Below are positions 1 through 6,938 of a stretch of 29,653 nucleotides of DNA, one piece after another. The position numbers were made by a program, and so were the translations under genes. This DNA comes from JBAZHE01 sp041652555 (GTDB taxonomy: Bacteria; Patescibacteriota; Patescibacteriia; Patescibacteriales; WJLG01). Where the stretch lies: contig JBAZHE010000018.1 in NCBI GenBank assembly GCA_041652555.1, forward strand, positions 1 through 29,653, written 5' to 3'. Every line of letters begins with the position of its first letter. Position 1 is the stretch's first letter. The notes beneath the pieces are model-generated. The model was not told the DNA's origin. It made no database searches and worked only from the letters and a program-made list of their open reading frames with translations.

Positions 1-164
1 TTTTCAATTTCCACTTTGATTGCCGAGTTTAAATCCAAACCCGTCAAAAAATTCTTTTCTGTACCGCGATCAGTGTGCCAGTCTTTTATCGGCCCGTTCC
101 AAGCCCAAGAAAATAGGATTAAAACAGCTAAGATGCCAACTAAAATTAAATTTTTCTTATCCAT
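1..164 (-). CDS. DUF4340-like protein, N-terminal part only
   Basis: The frame opens with ATG at 164 and runs off the window edge after 54 codons. It starts MDKKNLILVGILAVLILFSW, a short basic start followed by one hydrophobic membrane segment (about residues 5-21), then a polar stretch. In GldG-type ABC cassettes the gene after the GldG-like protein is very often a membrane-anchored DUF4340 protein, and this piece fits in position, orientation and topology. It lies 12 bases after the GldG-like stop, so it is probably the last gene of the same transcript. Family assignment is inferred mainly from context; the diagnostic part lies outside the window. Confidence 0.6.
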   Translation of the reverse strand, partial: MDKKNLILVGILAVLILFSWAWNGPIKDWHTDRGTEKNFLTGLDLNSAIKVEIE

Positions 165-176
165 ATTTTTTTATTA

Positions 177-1709
177 TTAATCTTCTAATTTTATTTTTTT
201 AGCTTTTCTTCTCCAAAAATAACGAAGGAAGCCGAAAGTTAAAATAATCACGGCTAAGGCAAAAATATTAGCGTAACGAATAGTTTCCTTGGCTCCGGCT
301 GACAAATTTTTTATCGGTCGGTCGGTCGCCGCCTTGGAGCGGATGCTAATCAAATCAGAGTCCAAAGCCAAACCATCAACTAAATTTTGGAAAAAGATTA
401 AATTGTCAGAAGAACCACCGCCGGAAAACATATCAGTGGCAAAATCACTGTCGCCGACAATGGCAATTTTTCCATTAGCGGTTTCCCCTTGTTCAAAAGC
501 ACTTTTAATTTTTCCCGTCAAAATAGCCGCCAAAACATATTGCTTTCCAGACTTTGGAGGATTGAGGCTCGATGGGTCAATAATATAATTCTCAACTTGA
601 TTCCAAGCATGGTCGGTAGTTTTTAAAAGTTTGGAAACAACCAACTCGTCCATTGGAGTAATCGTCAAACTACTCGCCCACGGCAGAACCAAGCTTTGCA
701 AACTGGAAACGATAGCGCTTTTCTGATCAATATTTTCCGGCAAAATTTTCGGCCACAGAGGATAATTCATCAAATAAGTAAAATTCCTGGAATTTTGAGA
801 TGAAGAAAAAGAAGCGCGCCCGTTAGAAATATCCGCTACCAAATCATCGTTCAATTTCACACCCCAAGCGTTAAAAATCTTATCCAGACCCAAGAGAGTG
901 CGTTTAGCACCGGTGCTAGCATCAACAGCCACGCCGTCAACCAAAAATATCGCCGGCTTACCACTAACAACAAAGCTATCTATTTTTTTCAATTGCGCTT
1001 CTTCAAATTTTTCTTTTGGACCAGGAATAAGCAAGGCGGAAATATCATCGCTAATTTTCCCCTCTGTTTTTAAATCAATAGTTTCAATGGTATAAATTTC
1101 CCGCAAGCTAGAAAAGGCTGTCGCCATTTCTTTTTCAGTTAATTCTCCGTTACCGGAAACAACTCCTAGAACCGGCATACTCTGCGCGGTTAATTTTTTA
1201 ATTGCCAGCGTGAGTTTATATTCCAGGGTACCGGCAGAATCTATAACCGGAATAACTTCGGTTTTACCACCATACTCCGCCACCAAACCCAAATAGCCAT
1301 TTACTACCTGAAAAGAATCATTTTGCACGACATTAAATTGCAAAGCCGGAATTCCCTGCCCGCCCAAATCTTCCATTGTCGTAGCGTCGCTCGCCGGATT
1401 AATCACGCGAAATTTAAATTTACCGCCAGAATAATTTTGATACTCCTTTAAAGTATCCTCTATTTCCTGTTCTAAACTCAAATATTTAGTCGGTAAATTC
1501 TTACTTAAATAAGCCTTAACAGTGACTAAATCATCAAGCTTGGCTACAGTTTTTTTGCTAGCTCCAGACAAAGAATAATTTTTATCAGCCGTGAGATCAA
1601 CACGAGAAAAAATTTGGTAAGAAAGAAAATTTATAACTGCCAAAATCGCCACAACGATCACAATCGTCAAAGCGCCATTTATTTTTTGAGATGTTTTTTG
1701 TGTTTTCAT
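177..1709 (-). CDS. GldG-like ABC transporter auxiliary protein
   Basis: A 510-residue protein with one membrane segment near the N-terminus (about 13-31), a long extracytoplasmic part, and a second membrane segment near the C-terminus (about 480-498) followed by a basic tail. This two-anchor layout and the start region (SRVDLTADKNYSLS after the first segment) are typical of the GldG / ABC_transp_aux family (PF09822). In Bacteroidetes GldG belongs to the GldAFG gliding transporter; elsewhere relatives sit in export-type ABC cassettes of unknown substrate, so gliding should not be inferred. It lies 4 bases after the permease gene and just before the DUF4340-like gene, so all are one operon. 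No SD is visible before the ATG. Confidence 0.85.
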   Translation of the reverse strand: MKTQKTSQKINGALTIVIVVAILAVINFLSYQIFSRVDLTADKNYSLSGASKKTVAKLDDLVTVKAYLSKNLPTKYLSLEQEIEDTLKEYQNYSGGKFKFRVINPASDATTMEDLGGQGIPALQFNVVQNDSFQVVNGYLGLVAEYGGKTEVIPVIDSAGTLEYKLTLAIKKLTAQSMPVLGVVSGNGELTEKEMATAFSSLREIYTIETIDLKTEGKISDDISALLIPGPKEKFEEAQLKKIDSFVVSGKPAIFLVDGVAVDASTGAKRTLLGLDKIFNAWGVKLNDDLVADISNGRASFSSSQNSRNFTYLMNYPLWPKILPENIDQKSAIVSSLQSLVLPWASSLTITPMDELVVSKLLKTTDHAWNQVENYIIDPSSLNPPKSGKQYVLAAILTGKIKSAFEQGETANGKIAIVGDSDFATDMFSGGGSSDNLIFFQNLVDGLALDSDLISIRSKAATDRPIKNLSAGAKETIRYANIFALAVIILTFGFLRYFWRRKAKKIKLED

Positions 1710-1713
1710 ATTT

Positions 1714-2442
1714 TTATGATCTTCTCCCGATTAAGCGGACATTGAGCCACAAAAAGAGAAAAATAAAAGAAAGATAATAAACAATATCTTTGGTATCAAT
1801 TACGCCCCGCGCGACATTTTCAAAATGATTTCCCAAACCGATAAAAGCCAAAGTTGGAGCCAGCCAAGCAGGCGCGGTCATAATAATAAATTCATAACCG
1901 ATAATGAAAAATCCGAAACAAACAGCCAAACCGATAATGAAAGCAACTATTTGATTTTTAGTAATCGCCGAGGTAAAAAGGCCAATAGCCAAATAAGAGC
2001 CGGCCAAAAATAAAGCGCCGAGATAACCACCAATCACCGGACCTAAATCAGCTTGCCCCAAAGACATTACGGTTATTGGTACGGTAATCGTTGCCAAGAG
2101 AGCCACGGCCACAAAAGCCAGGGCGCCAAAAAATTTAGCTAACACCGCCTGCCAATCAGTCAAGGGTAAAGTGAATAGAAATTCAGCTGTACCGTTTTTT
2201 CTCTCTTCTGCCCAAAGTCGCATCGTCAAAGCTGGGGCGAGAAACAAAAATATCCAAGGCAAAAGCGAAAAGAAATTACGCATACTAGCTTGCTGATAAA
2301 GGAAAAAATTCTGGAAAAAAAGCCAATTGCCCGCAATCAAAAAGACTGCAATAAAAATATAAGCAATTGGGGAGTTAAAGTAAGAAATGAATTCTTTCTT
2401 AAAAAGAGTCCAGATAATTTTAAAATATTTTTGCTTACCCAT
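1714..2442 (-). CDS. ABC-2 type permease (GldF-like)
   Basis: A 242-residue, strongly hydrophobic protein with about six membrane segments. It begins with a cytoplasmic stretch reading KKEFISYFNSPIAYIF, the usual start of ABC-2 / GldF-type permeases that couples to the ATPase, and carries RLWAEERKNGTAEFLFTLPL, a well-conserved loop of this family. It should form the membrane channel for the ATPase at 2491-3414 together with the GldG-like protein. The order ATPase, permease, GldG, DUF4340 is the standard cassette. The substrate cannot be read from the sequence. Confidence 0.88.
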   Translation of the reverse strand: MGKQKYFKIIWTLFKKEFISYFNSPIAYIFIAVFLIAGNWLFFQNFFLYQQASMRNFFSLLPWIFLFLAPALTMRLWAEERKNGTAEFLFTLPLTDWQAVLAKFFGALAFVAVALLATITVPITVMSLGQADLGPVIGGYLGALFLAGSYLAIGLFTSAITKNQIVAFIIGLAVCFGFFIIGYEFIIMTAPAWLAPTLAFIGLGNHFENVARGVIDTKDIVYYLSFIFLFLWLNVRLIGRRS

Positions 2443-2445
2443 AGG

Positions 2446-2482
2446 GATAATTATTAATTATAAATTATTAATTATAAAAAAA
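2446..2482. repeat. AT-rich tandem repeat between ATPase and permease genes
   Basis: The 48-base gap between the two ABC genes consists largely of two imperfect copies of an ATTATTAATTATA-like unit. It has no terminator or promoter features and probably only separates the two genes in one transcript. Confidence 0.45.
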
Positions 2483-2490
2483 TTTATAAT

Positions 2491-3414
2491 TTACTTAGTT
2501 AATTCTCTAAAAACGTCTTCCAAGTTAGCCTTGGATTTAGAAATTTCTAAAATATTCCAATTATTAGCAACAACTACCTGCGTAATAGCTGAACGCAAAT
2601 CAGCGCCATCGCTTTCTATTTCATAACCCACACCATCTCCACTCTGATCTTTAACCTCGGCCCGAATAACACCAATAATTTTTTGCAAAACTTCCAAAAC
2701 ATTTTCTTTTGGACCATCTGTTTTTAAATAAATGATCTCTTTGGCACCAGCTTTTTTGGCTAATTCTGCCGGGCTCCCTTCACCAACAATTTTCCCTCTA
2801 TTAATAATAATTACGCGGTCACAAACTGCCGCCGCTTCTGCCAAAATATGAGTGGAAAAAATAACGGTTTTTTCTTGACCAATTTTTTTAATTAACTCGC
2901 GAATTTCCGCAATTTGATTTGGATCAAGTCCAGTAGTTGGCTCATCCAAAATTAAAACTTCAGGACTACCAATTATAGCCTGTGCCAAACCAACACGCTG
3001 ACGATAACCCTTAGAGAGCTCGTCAATAGTTTTTTCCAAAACTTTTTCCAAAGAACAAGCCTCTATAACATAAGAAATTCTATCGGCCAATTCTTTTTTA
3101 GCTAAACCACGCATCTCGCCCGCAAATTTCAAATATTCACGAACTTTCATATCCTCATACAATGGCACCATTTCCGGCAAATAGCCGATTTTTTGACGCA
3201 CAGCCAAAGAATCATTCTCAGAATCCAGTCCATCAATCGTGACTGAACCAGAAGATGGTGACCAAAAAGAAGTGATAATCTTCATAGTCGTGGTTTTGCC
3301 GGCGCCATTGGGCCCTAAAAACCCGAGAATCTCTCCTTTTTGCACGGAAAAATTCACATCATCAAGAATTTTGTTTCCGGCGATTGTTTTTGTAAGATTT
3401 TTAATTTCAATCAT
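2491..3414 (-). CDS. ABC transporter ATP-binding protein (GldA/CcmA-like)
   Basis: A 307-residue nucleotide-binding subunit. Walker A is GPNGAGKTT (residues 34-42), the signature is LSKGYRQRVG (133-142), and Walker B with the catalytic Glu is VLILDEP (about 153-159) followed by TTGLDP; the switch His is in FSTHIL. The 80-residue C-terminal extension after the ATPase core is usual in GldA/CcmA-type subunits. It powers the permease encoded next and is the first gene of the cassette. A promoter lies just upstream (3444-3472). The ATG at 3414 lacks an SD. Assignment as a drug or polysaccharide exporter would be speculation. Confidence 0.92.
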   Translation of the reverse strand: MIEIKNLTKTIAGNKILDDVNFSVQKGEILGFLGPNGAGKTTTMKIITSFWSPSSGSVTIDGLDSENDSLAVRQKIGYLPEMVPLYEDMKVREYLKFAGEMRGLAKKELADRISYVIEACSLEKVLEKTIDELSKGYRQRVGLAQAIIGSPEVLILDEPTTGLDPNQIAEIRELIKKIGQEKTVIFSTHILAEAAAVCDRVIIINRGKIVGEGSPAELAKKAGAKEIIYLKTDGPKENVLEVLQKIIGVIRAEVKDQSGDGVGYEIESDGADLRSAITQVVVANNWNILEISKSKANLEDVFRELTK

Positions 3415-3443
3415 AAGTTTTAAAATTTAACAGTTTATATAAA

Positions 3444-3472
3444 ATTTTAACATTTCACAAAAATACGGTCAA
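3444..3472 (-). promoter_or_regulatory. Promoter of the ABC cassette
   Basis: On the minus strand TTGACC (3472-3467), a 17-base spacer and TAAAAT (3449-3444). The expected start near 3437 gives a leader of about 23 bases before the ATG at 3414. Confidence 0.65.
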
Positions 3473-3559
3473 TATAGACAGTTAAAGAAAAAAATATTAT
3501 AAAAAACAAGGGGTAAGCTTAAATTATTAATACGCCTCTACTAAAAATTTTCTTCAAAT

Positions 3560-3589
3560 AAAAAACGAACTATTTCAAGTCCGTTTTTT
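3560..3589 (-). terminator. Intrinsic terminator after dnaJ
   Basis: Bases 3560-3571 pair with 3578-3589 (12 base pairs with one G-T, loop of 6), ending on the minus strand in a run of six T. It lies 7 bases after the dnaJ stop. Confidence 0.8.
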
Positions 3590-3595
3590 AACCAA

Positions 3596-4687
3596 TTAAA
3601 TATCCAATTCTTTTAAAGCCTTTTTTTGCTTACCAGACAAATTCTTCGGAGTTTTAATAATCACTTCTACGAGATGATCACCAAAAATTTTACCATTAAG
3701 ATGTGGGATGCCTTTATTTTTTAATTTGAAAACTGTGCCAAACTGTGTGCCTTCGGGGATTTTTAATTCTACTTTTCCATGAATAGTTTCAATTTCTATT
3801 TTGTCGCCCAAAGTTGCCTGAGTGAAGGTAATTTCTTTTTTAGTAAGAATTTCATAATCCTCGCGCTTAAATTTTTCCGACGGGCGAACACGGATATTTA
3901 AATACAAATCCCCCATTCCCGCTCCCTTCTCTCCGGCCTCTCCATAGCCAGATAAACGAATACGACCGCCATCATCAACCCCGGCTGGAATTTTTACTTT
4001 AAATTTTACTTCATCATAAATAGTTCCAACACCATGGCAAGCAGAACATTTTTTAGAAGGAATTTTTCCTTCACCACCACAAGCACTACAAGTCGCCTCA
4101 GTTTGGATAGCTCCAAGAATGGTTTGTTGAACCTTGCGCACTCTTCCACGACCGCCACAAGTAGAACAAGTTTCAATCTTTGCTCCCGACTCCGCGCCAG
4201 TGCCTTTGCATTTGTCGCAAATATTTTTTTTCTTCAAAGCCACTTCTTTTTCTACACCAAAAGCCGCTTCTTCAAAATCAATTGTCAAAACCGCCTCAAT
4301 ATCAGCTCCACGCTTCGGCCCACGAGAACGAGAGCGTCCACCAAAGCCAAAAATATCACCAAAGCCACCAAACATTTCACCCAAATCATCCATATTTATA
4401 TTCATCCCCTCAAAACCGCCAAACCCTCCGCCCTGACCACCAAAACCACCTTGTCCACCACCAAAACCACCCATCCCCGGACCGGCCGAACCAAATTGAT
4501 CATACTGAGCCCGTTTTTCTTTATTGCCCAAAACCTGATAAGCCTCATTTATCTCTTTAAATTTCTCATCCTTGCCATCATTTTTGTCGGGGTGATGTTG
4601 ATGCGCCAATTTCAAAAAAGCCTTCTTCACCTCATCCTGAGAAGCCCCTTTTTCAACCCCCAAAGTTTTATAAAAATCTTTACTCAT
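3596..4687 (-). CDS. dnaJ: Chaperone DnaJ (type I Hsp40)
   Basis: A 363-residue co-chaperone that stimulates the ATPase of DnaK and delivers unfolded clients. All domains are present in order: J domain with HPD at 33-35, a long Gly/Phe-rich linker (about 70-120), a zinc domain with four CxxC motifs (CDKCKGTG, CSTCGGRG, CSACGGEG, CSACHGVG; about 157-216) and the C-terminal client-binding beta domains. The last zinc motif has His in place of the first Gly, a mild deviation. It is separate from dnaK (7884-9806), so the classic dnaK-dnaJ pairing is broken here. No CIRCE element lies nearby; a copy of repeat family R1 sits just before the start codon. It is probably read with the two genes upstream. 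Confidence 0.97.
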   Translation of the reverse strand: MSKDFYKTLGVEKGASQDEVKKAFLKLAHQHHPDKNDGKDEKFKEINEAYQVLGNKEKRAQYDQFGSAGPGMGGFGGGQGGFGGQGGGFGGFEGMNINMDDLGEMFGGFGDIFGFGGRSRSRGPKRGADIEAVLTIDFEEAAFGVEKEVALKKKNICDKCKGTGAESGAKIETCSTCGGRGRVRKVQQTILGAIQTEATCSACGGEGKIPSKKCSACHGVGTIYDEVKFKVKIPAGVDDGGRIRLSGYGEAGEKGAGMGDLYLNIRVRPSEKFKREDYEILTKKEITFTQATLGDKIEIETIHGKVELKIPEGTQFGTVFKLKNKGIPHLNGKIFGDHLVEVIIKTPKNLSGKQKKALKELDI

Positions 4688-4698
4688 AATTTTAATCT

Positions 4699-4745
4699 AA
4701 TCCCCTCCTCGGGAGGGGTGGCCCGTACTCGGGACGGGGTGGGTA
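4699..4745 (+). repeat. Dispersed palindromic repeat R1, copy a
   Basis: Two hairpins in a row: TCCCCTCCTCGGGAGGGG, then CCCGTACTCGGG (4722-4733), then the shared tail GACGGGGTG. Same layout as the other R1 copies at 6135, 6632, 6717, 7646, 7823 and 25359. It sits between the dnaJ start and the upstream gene. Confidence 0.85.
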
Positions 4746-4762
4746 TATTTTTATTCCTAATT

Positions 4763-5140
4763 TTATTTTCCTAAATTAGCTTCATGAACTTTTTCTATTT
4801 CATCAACTATCTTTTGAATTCTTTCTGTTATTTCTTGATTTGTTTCTTGAACCTTTTCCTTTGCCATATTAGTTGGAAGTTTAATAATATAAAAATCTCC
4901 GTCTTCCTTAGCGCCTAAAGTTTTTGAAAAAATCTCCAAACGAGGATCGCTTGGACCGATTTTCTTAAAAATACTTTTTGGAACAAACAGATTAAACGAA
5001 TGCACGCCTTGCCAACATTCTACACCAAATTTACTATCAACTAAAAATTTTTCTAAAATTTCCGATGTTTCAGGGTCAATACTAATTTCTGACTCTGACT
5101 CAATCTTCCCTTCTAGGGATTCTGGGGTTAACTTTTCCAT
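4763..5140 (-). CDS. Hypothetical acidic protein
   Basis: A 125-residue soluble protein that I do not recognise. The first 30 residues are very acidic (Glu/Ser rich, likely disordered), the middle looks like a compact alpha/beta part (VECWQGVHSFNLFVPKSIFK, then DGDFYIIKLP), and the last 35 residues are a charged helix that could form a coiled coil. There are no membrane segments or cysteine motifs. It lies 45 bases after the hydrolase gene and 75 bases before dnaJ on the same strand, so it may be co-transcribed with both. No function can be proposed. Confidence 0.65.
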   Translation of the reverse strand: MEKLTPESLEGKIESESEISIDPETSEILEKFLVDSKFGVECWQGVHSFNLFVPKSIFKKIGPSDPRLEIFSKTLGAKEDGDFYIIKLPTNMAKEKVQETNQEITERIQKIVDEIEKVHEANLGK

Positions 5141-5185
5141 AATATTTAAGCCACGGCTATTAATTATTAAAATCGTCGCGTTTAA

Positions 5186-5935
5186 TTATTTATCAAAAAA
5201 CTTTTTTATCTTCCGCCAAAATTCTGGCTTCATTACGCTGCGGATAGACATGTGCTCACCTTTATTTAGAGCAACAAATTGACAATTTATTTTTTCAGAA
5301 AATTCTTTAACTGGTTTAAATTCAACAATCTTATCGTCCTTCGCATGAAAAATTAAAACTTTCTTCGGATCAATTTCTTTAATGGCCGTTGCCGGATTAT
5401 AAAATTTTCCGCTAGATAATTTCTGCCAATCTTTTTTATCAAAACGATAACCATTTCCAAAAGCCTCTTTGGTAAATTCTTCAATCCAATTAAGTGGCTC
5501 AGCCTTGCTTTCCGAACGCCAATCAACTACCGGAGAAATTGCTACAACTTTTTTTATTTTAGAATTTTTTGAATTAAGAATTACAGCCGGACCGCCAAAG
5601 CTTCCGCCAAACAAATAAACTTCCGGATTTTTTACTTTAAAAATTTCCCCATTCCACAAATTCTTAAATCCTTTCGGCAACTCTTCAATTATATCAAGAA
5701 CATCCTGATGTGGCGATTTATCCAAAAATTTTCCACCACTTTCCCAAGTCCCGCGATAACGAGGCAAAAAAGCCCAATACCCACGACGCGCCAACCAAGA
5801 AAGCATTTCATCAGCTCGTGGATATCCAGGCATGCCGGTGCAAACGATAGCAACCTTATTAGAAACCTTGTTCGGCACAACAAACTCACAAACAATATCA
5901 TCCTTAAATCTAGTTCGCAAAGTATATTTTTTCAT
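5186..5935 (-). CDS. Alpha/beta hydrolase
   Basis: A 249-residue serine hydrolase-fold protein. The nucleophile elbow is GGSFGG with Ser about 112, the likely acid is in HAKDDKIV (about 200-201) and the likely base is His in GEHMS (about 228), in the right order and spacing for a catalytic triad. An early CTGMPGYPRADE segment could form the oxyanion region. It resembles the dienelactone hydrolase / prolyl-oligopeptidase-like group, and the substrate is unknown. I chose the ATG at 5935; an in-frame TTG at 5956 adds seven residues but has no better support. The predicted promoter leaves only a few leader bases. Probably first gene of a hydrolase, unknown, dnaJ transcript. Confidence 0.85.
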   Translation of the reverse strand: MKKYTLRTRFKDDIVCEFVVPNKVSNKVAIVCTGMPGYPRADEMLSWLARRGYWAFLPRYRGTWESGGKFLDKSPHQDVLDIIEELPKGFKNLWNGEIFKVKNPEVYLFGGSFGGPAVILNSKNSKIKKVVAISPVVDWRSESKAEPLNWIEEFTKEAFGNGYRFDKKDWQKLSSGKFYNPATAIKEIDPKKVLIFHAKDDKIVEFKPVKEFSEKINCQFVALNKGEHMSIRSVMKPEFWRKIKKFFDK

Positions 5936-5946
5936 AAAATTTACAT

Positions 5947-5976
5947 TATTTAACAACTATTGACATAAATTGTCAA
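5947..5976 (-). promoter_or_regulatory. Divergent promoter of the hydrolase gene
   Basis: TTGACA (5976-5971 on the minus strand), an 18-base spacer and TAAATA (5952-5947). The -10 box is weak. Together with the plus-strand TTGACA at 5960-5965 the two -35 boxes form an inverted repeat, TTGACATAAATTGTCAA (5960-5976). Confidence 0.5.
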
Positions 5977-5988
5977 TGGCTCTATAAT
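5960..5988 (+). promoter_or_regulatory. Consensus sigma-70 promoter of candidate RNA
   Basis: TTGACA (5960-5965), exactly 17 bases, TATAAT (5983-5988): both hexamers are perfect. Transcription should start near 5995. The only thing between here and the terminator at 6128 is non-coding sequence. Confidence 0.85.
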
Positions 5989-5994
5989 GATTTA

Positions 5995-6128
5995 TAGAGG
6001 TACGCAATAATAGCTTTTGAAATGCCTTGGTGTTCCCTTGGAGCATCCAAGACTTAAGCCGAGGATAAACCATTTCAAGAGACGCTGCTTCTACAAAATA
6101 TCTCAATCTTTTAAGGTTGGGATTTTTT
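5995..6128 (+). ncRNA. Candidate structured small RNA, about 134 nt
   Basis: The stretch between a perfect promoter and a good terminator has no ORF of note but folds into one long rod. Bases 5995-6002 pair with 6086-6093; 6014-6024 pair with 6071-6081 (11 pairs, one G-U); 6025-6030 (CCTTGG) pair with 6059-6064 (CCGAGG); and 6037-6041 pair with 6047-6051 around an AGCAT loop. An alternative pairs 6026-6030 with 6047-6051, so the tip could switch. The lopsided internal loop at 6005-6013 and unbranched shape recall 6S or SRP RNAs, but I do not see their conserved signatures, and it is neither tmRNA nor RNase P. No plus-strand gene follows, so it is not a leader. Function unknown. Confidence 0.7.
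6100..6128 (+). terminator. Terminator of candidate small RNA
   Basis: ATCTCAATC (6100-6108) pairs with GGTTGGGAT (6115-6123) with two G-U pairs and a six-base loop, followed by TTTTTT. Confidence 0.8.
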
Positions 6129-6134
6129 GTATTT

Positions 6135-6182
6135 ATTCCCCTCTTGAGAGGGGTGGCCTATACTCAGGCCGGGGTGTGTGAG
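6135..6182 (+). repeat. Dispersed palindromic repeat R1, copy b
   Basis: CCCCTCTTGAGAGGGG hairpin, then GGCCTATACTCAGGCC (6155-6170), then GGGGTGTGTGAG. It overlaps the 3' end of the DUF559 gene, giving its last residues SHTPA and its TGA stop. Confidence 0.88.
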
Positions 6183-6556
6183 GCGTGAAGAATCACCCAA
6201 TCTTTTATTTCCTCAACTACTGCCCAACAATTATTTTTAACATTACTATCCGTAAATCGCAAAAAACTAATTCCAATTTTTTCCAATTCTTTCTGCCTAA
6301 TTTCGTCTTCCTTTAATTTATCTCCATGCGTTAACCCATCAATTTCTATAGCTAGCAGTAAGTCGGGGCAGAAAAAGTCAACGATATAATTTCCAATCGG
6401 CTTCTGCCTATGAAAACGATATCCCTGAATTTTTCTTCCCTTCAAATATCTCCACAAAAGAACTTCGGACAAAGTACTATTTTTTCTCAAATTACCAGCC
6501 AACTGTTTTAATTTAGGATCATATTTAATTATAACCCTATTATCCCCTCCTTGCAT
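6164..6556 (-). CDS. DUF559 endonuclease-like protein
   Basis: A 130-residue protein of the DUF559 family, which has the PD-(D/E)XK fold of very-short-patch-repair-like nucleases. Visible landmarks are the N-terminal LRKNSTLSEVLLWRYLKGRK, then YRFHRQKPIGNYIVDFFCPD and LAIEIDGLTH, which carry the acidic residues expected of the active site. Whether it repairs, restricts or helps mobilise DNA is not known for this family. It is bracketed by two R1 repeats in the same orientation (6135-6182 and 6632-6677), and its last five residues and stop come from the repeat. The start at 6556 lacks an SD. The family call is firm; the link to the repeats is discussed as a finding. Confidence 0.92.
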   Translation of the reverse strand: MQGGDNRVIIKYDPKLKQLAGNLRKNSTLSEVLLWRYLKGRKIQGYRFHRQKPIGNYIVDFFCPDLLLAIEIDGLTHGDKLKEDEIRQKELEKIGISFLRFTDSNVKNNCWAVVEEIKDWVILHASHTPA

Positions 6557-6631
6557 ATAAAAAAATTTAAATTAATTTTAAAACCCAATTAATATTTCAC
6601 ACCCTCTCTTTATTTTATTCCCCAATATTTT

Positions 6632-6677
6632 AATTCCCCTCTACGAGAGGGGTGCCCGTACTCGGGCGGGGTGTGTT
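6632..6677 (+). repeat. Dispersed palindromic repeat R1, copy c
   Basis: CCCCTCTACGAGAGGGG hairpin, then GCCCGTACTCGGGC (6654-6667), then GGGGTGTGT. Lies upstream of the DUF559 gene in the same orientation as copy b. Confidence 0.85.
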
Positions 6678-6716
6678 TCATTATTTTTAAAAATATAAAA
6701 TCTCACTTCAATCCAA

Positions 6717-6768
6717 CCTCACACACCCCGTCGCGGATTACCGCGCCACCCCTCTCAAGAGGGGAATT
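6717..6768 (-). repeat. Dispersed palindromic repeat R1, copy d
   Basis: CTCACACACCCCG, then the CGCGGATTACCGCG hairpin (6732-6745), then CCCCTCTCAAGAGGGG. Nearly identical to copy e at 7646-7696 and inverted relative to copies b and c. Confidence 0.88.
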
Positions 6769-6789
6769 ATTTAACATTGGCTTATTTTT

Positions 6790-6815
6790 ATGTCTTCCCG
6801 ATGTCGGGAAGACAT
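6790..6815. repeat. Perfect 12-base-pair palindrome
   Basis: ATGTCTTCCCGA, a two-base gap, and its exact reverse complement TCGGGAAGACAT. There is no T run on either strand, so it does not look like an ordinary terminator. Confidence 0.8.
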
Positions 6816-6828
6816 CTGTGGATAACTA

Positions 6829-6887
6829 TTTTTCTTAACAAACCAGCTTTTGCCAACAGACAAAAGTTGGTCTAGAAGAAAACTATT
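6829..6887 (+). repeat. Dispersed hairpin R3, copy A
   Basis: TTTTTCTT, then ACCAGCTTTTG paired with CAAAAGTTGGT, then the conserved tail TCTAGAAGAAAACTATT. Outer TTTTCTT/AAGAAAA and inner arms form nested inverted repeats. Related copies lie at 7563 and 7722. Confidence 0.8.
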
Positions 6888-6890
6888 TAT

Positions 6891-6932
6891 TTGGCTTTGA
6901 CAGAGTTTCTCAAGAAGGACTATCAGAGCCAA
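6891..6932. repeat. Hairpin after the HEPN-like gene
   Basis: TTGGCTTTGA (6891-6900) pairs with TCAGAGCCAA (6923-6932) with one G-T pair and a 22-base loop. It sits 6 bases past the stop of the 6939-7553 gene, between two AACTATTT words, but lacks a T run. Confidence 0.6.
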
Positions 6933-6938
6933 CTATTT

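Larger units (their letters stand above)
6557..6938. other. Repeat-filled intergenic region
   Basis: No gene is seen in these 382 bases. They hold R1 copies c and d in opposite orientations (6632-6677, 6717-6768), a perfect 12-base-pair palindrome (6790-6815), a consensus DnaA-box 9-mer (TGTGGATAA, 6817-6825), R3 copy A (6829-6887) and one more hairpin (6891-6932). Confidence 0.8.

Noticed and set aside
177..3414. Gliding motility system
   Set aside because: GldA, GldF and GldG-like proteins are common in non-gliding bacteria and no other gliding gene is present.
4034..4774. Long plus-strand open frames opposite dnaJ
   Set aside because: They are antisense to the Gly-rich and zinc regions of a clear dnaJ gene and give low-complexity Pro/His/Ser proteins.
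5995..6128. SRP RNA or 6S RNA
   Set aside because: The rod shape fits loosely and an AGCA word is near the tip, but the conserved SRP tip (GGAA loop with its paired internal loop) is absent and no 6S-type signature could be confirmed.
6817..6825. Replication origin, from DnaA-box 9-mers here and at 25112-25120
   Set aside because: Only single boxes 18 kb apart, with no cluster, no AT-rich unwinding element beside them and no dnaA, dnaN or gyrB.
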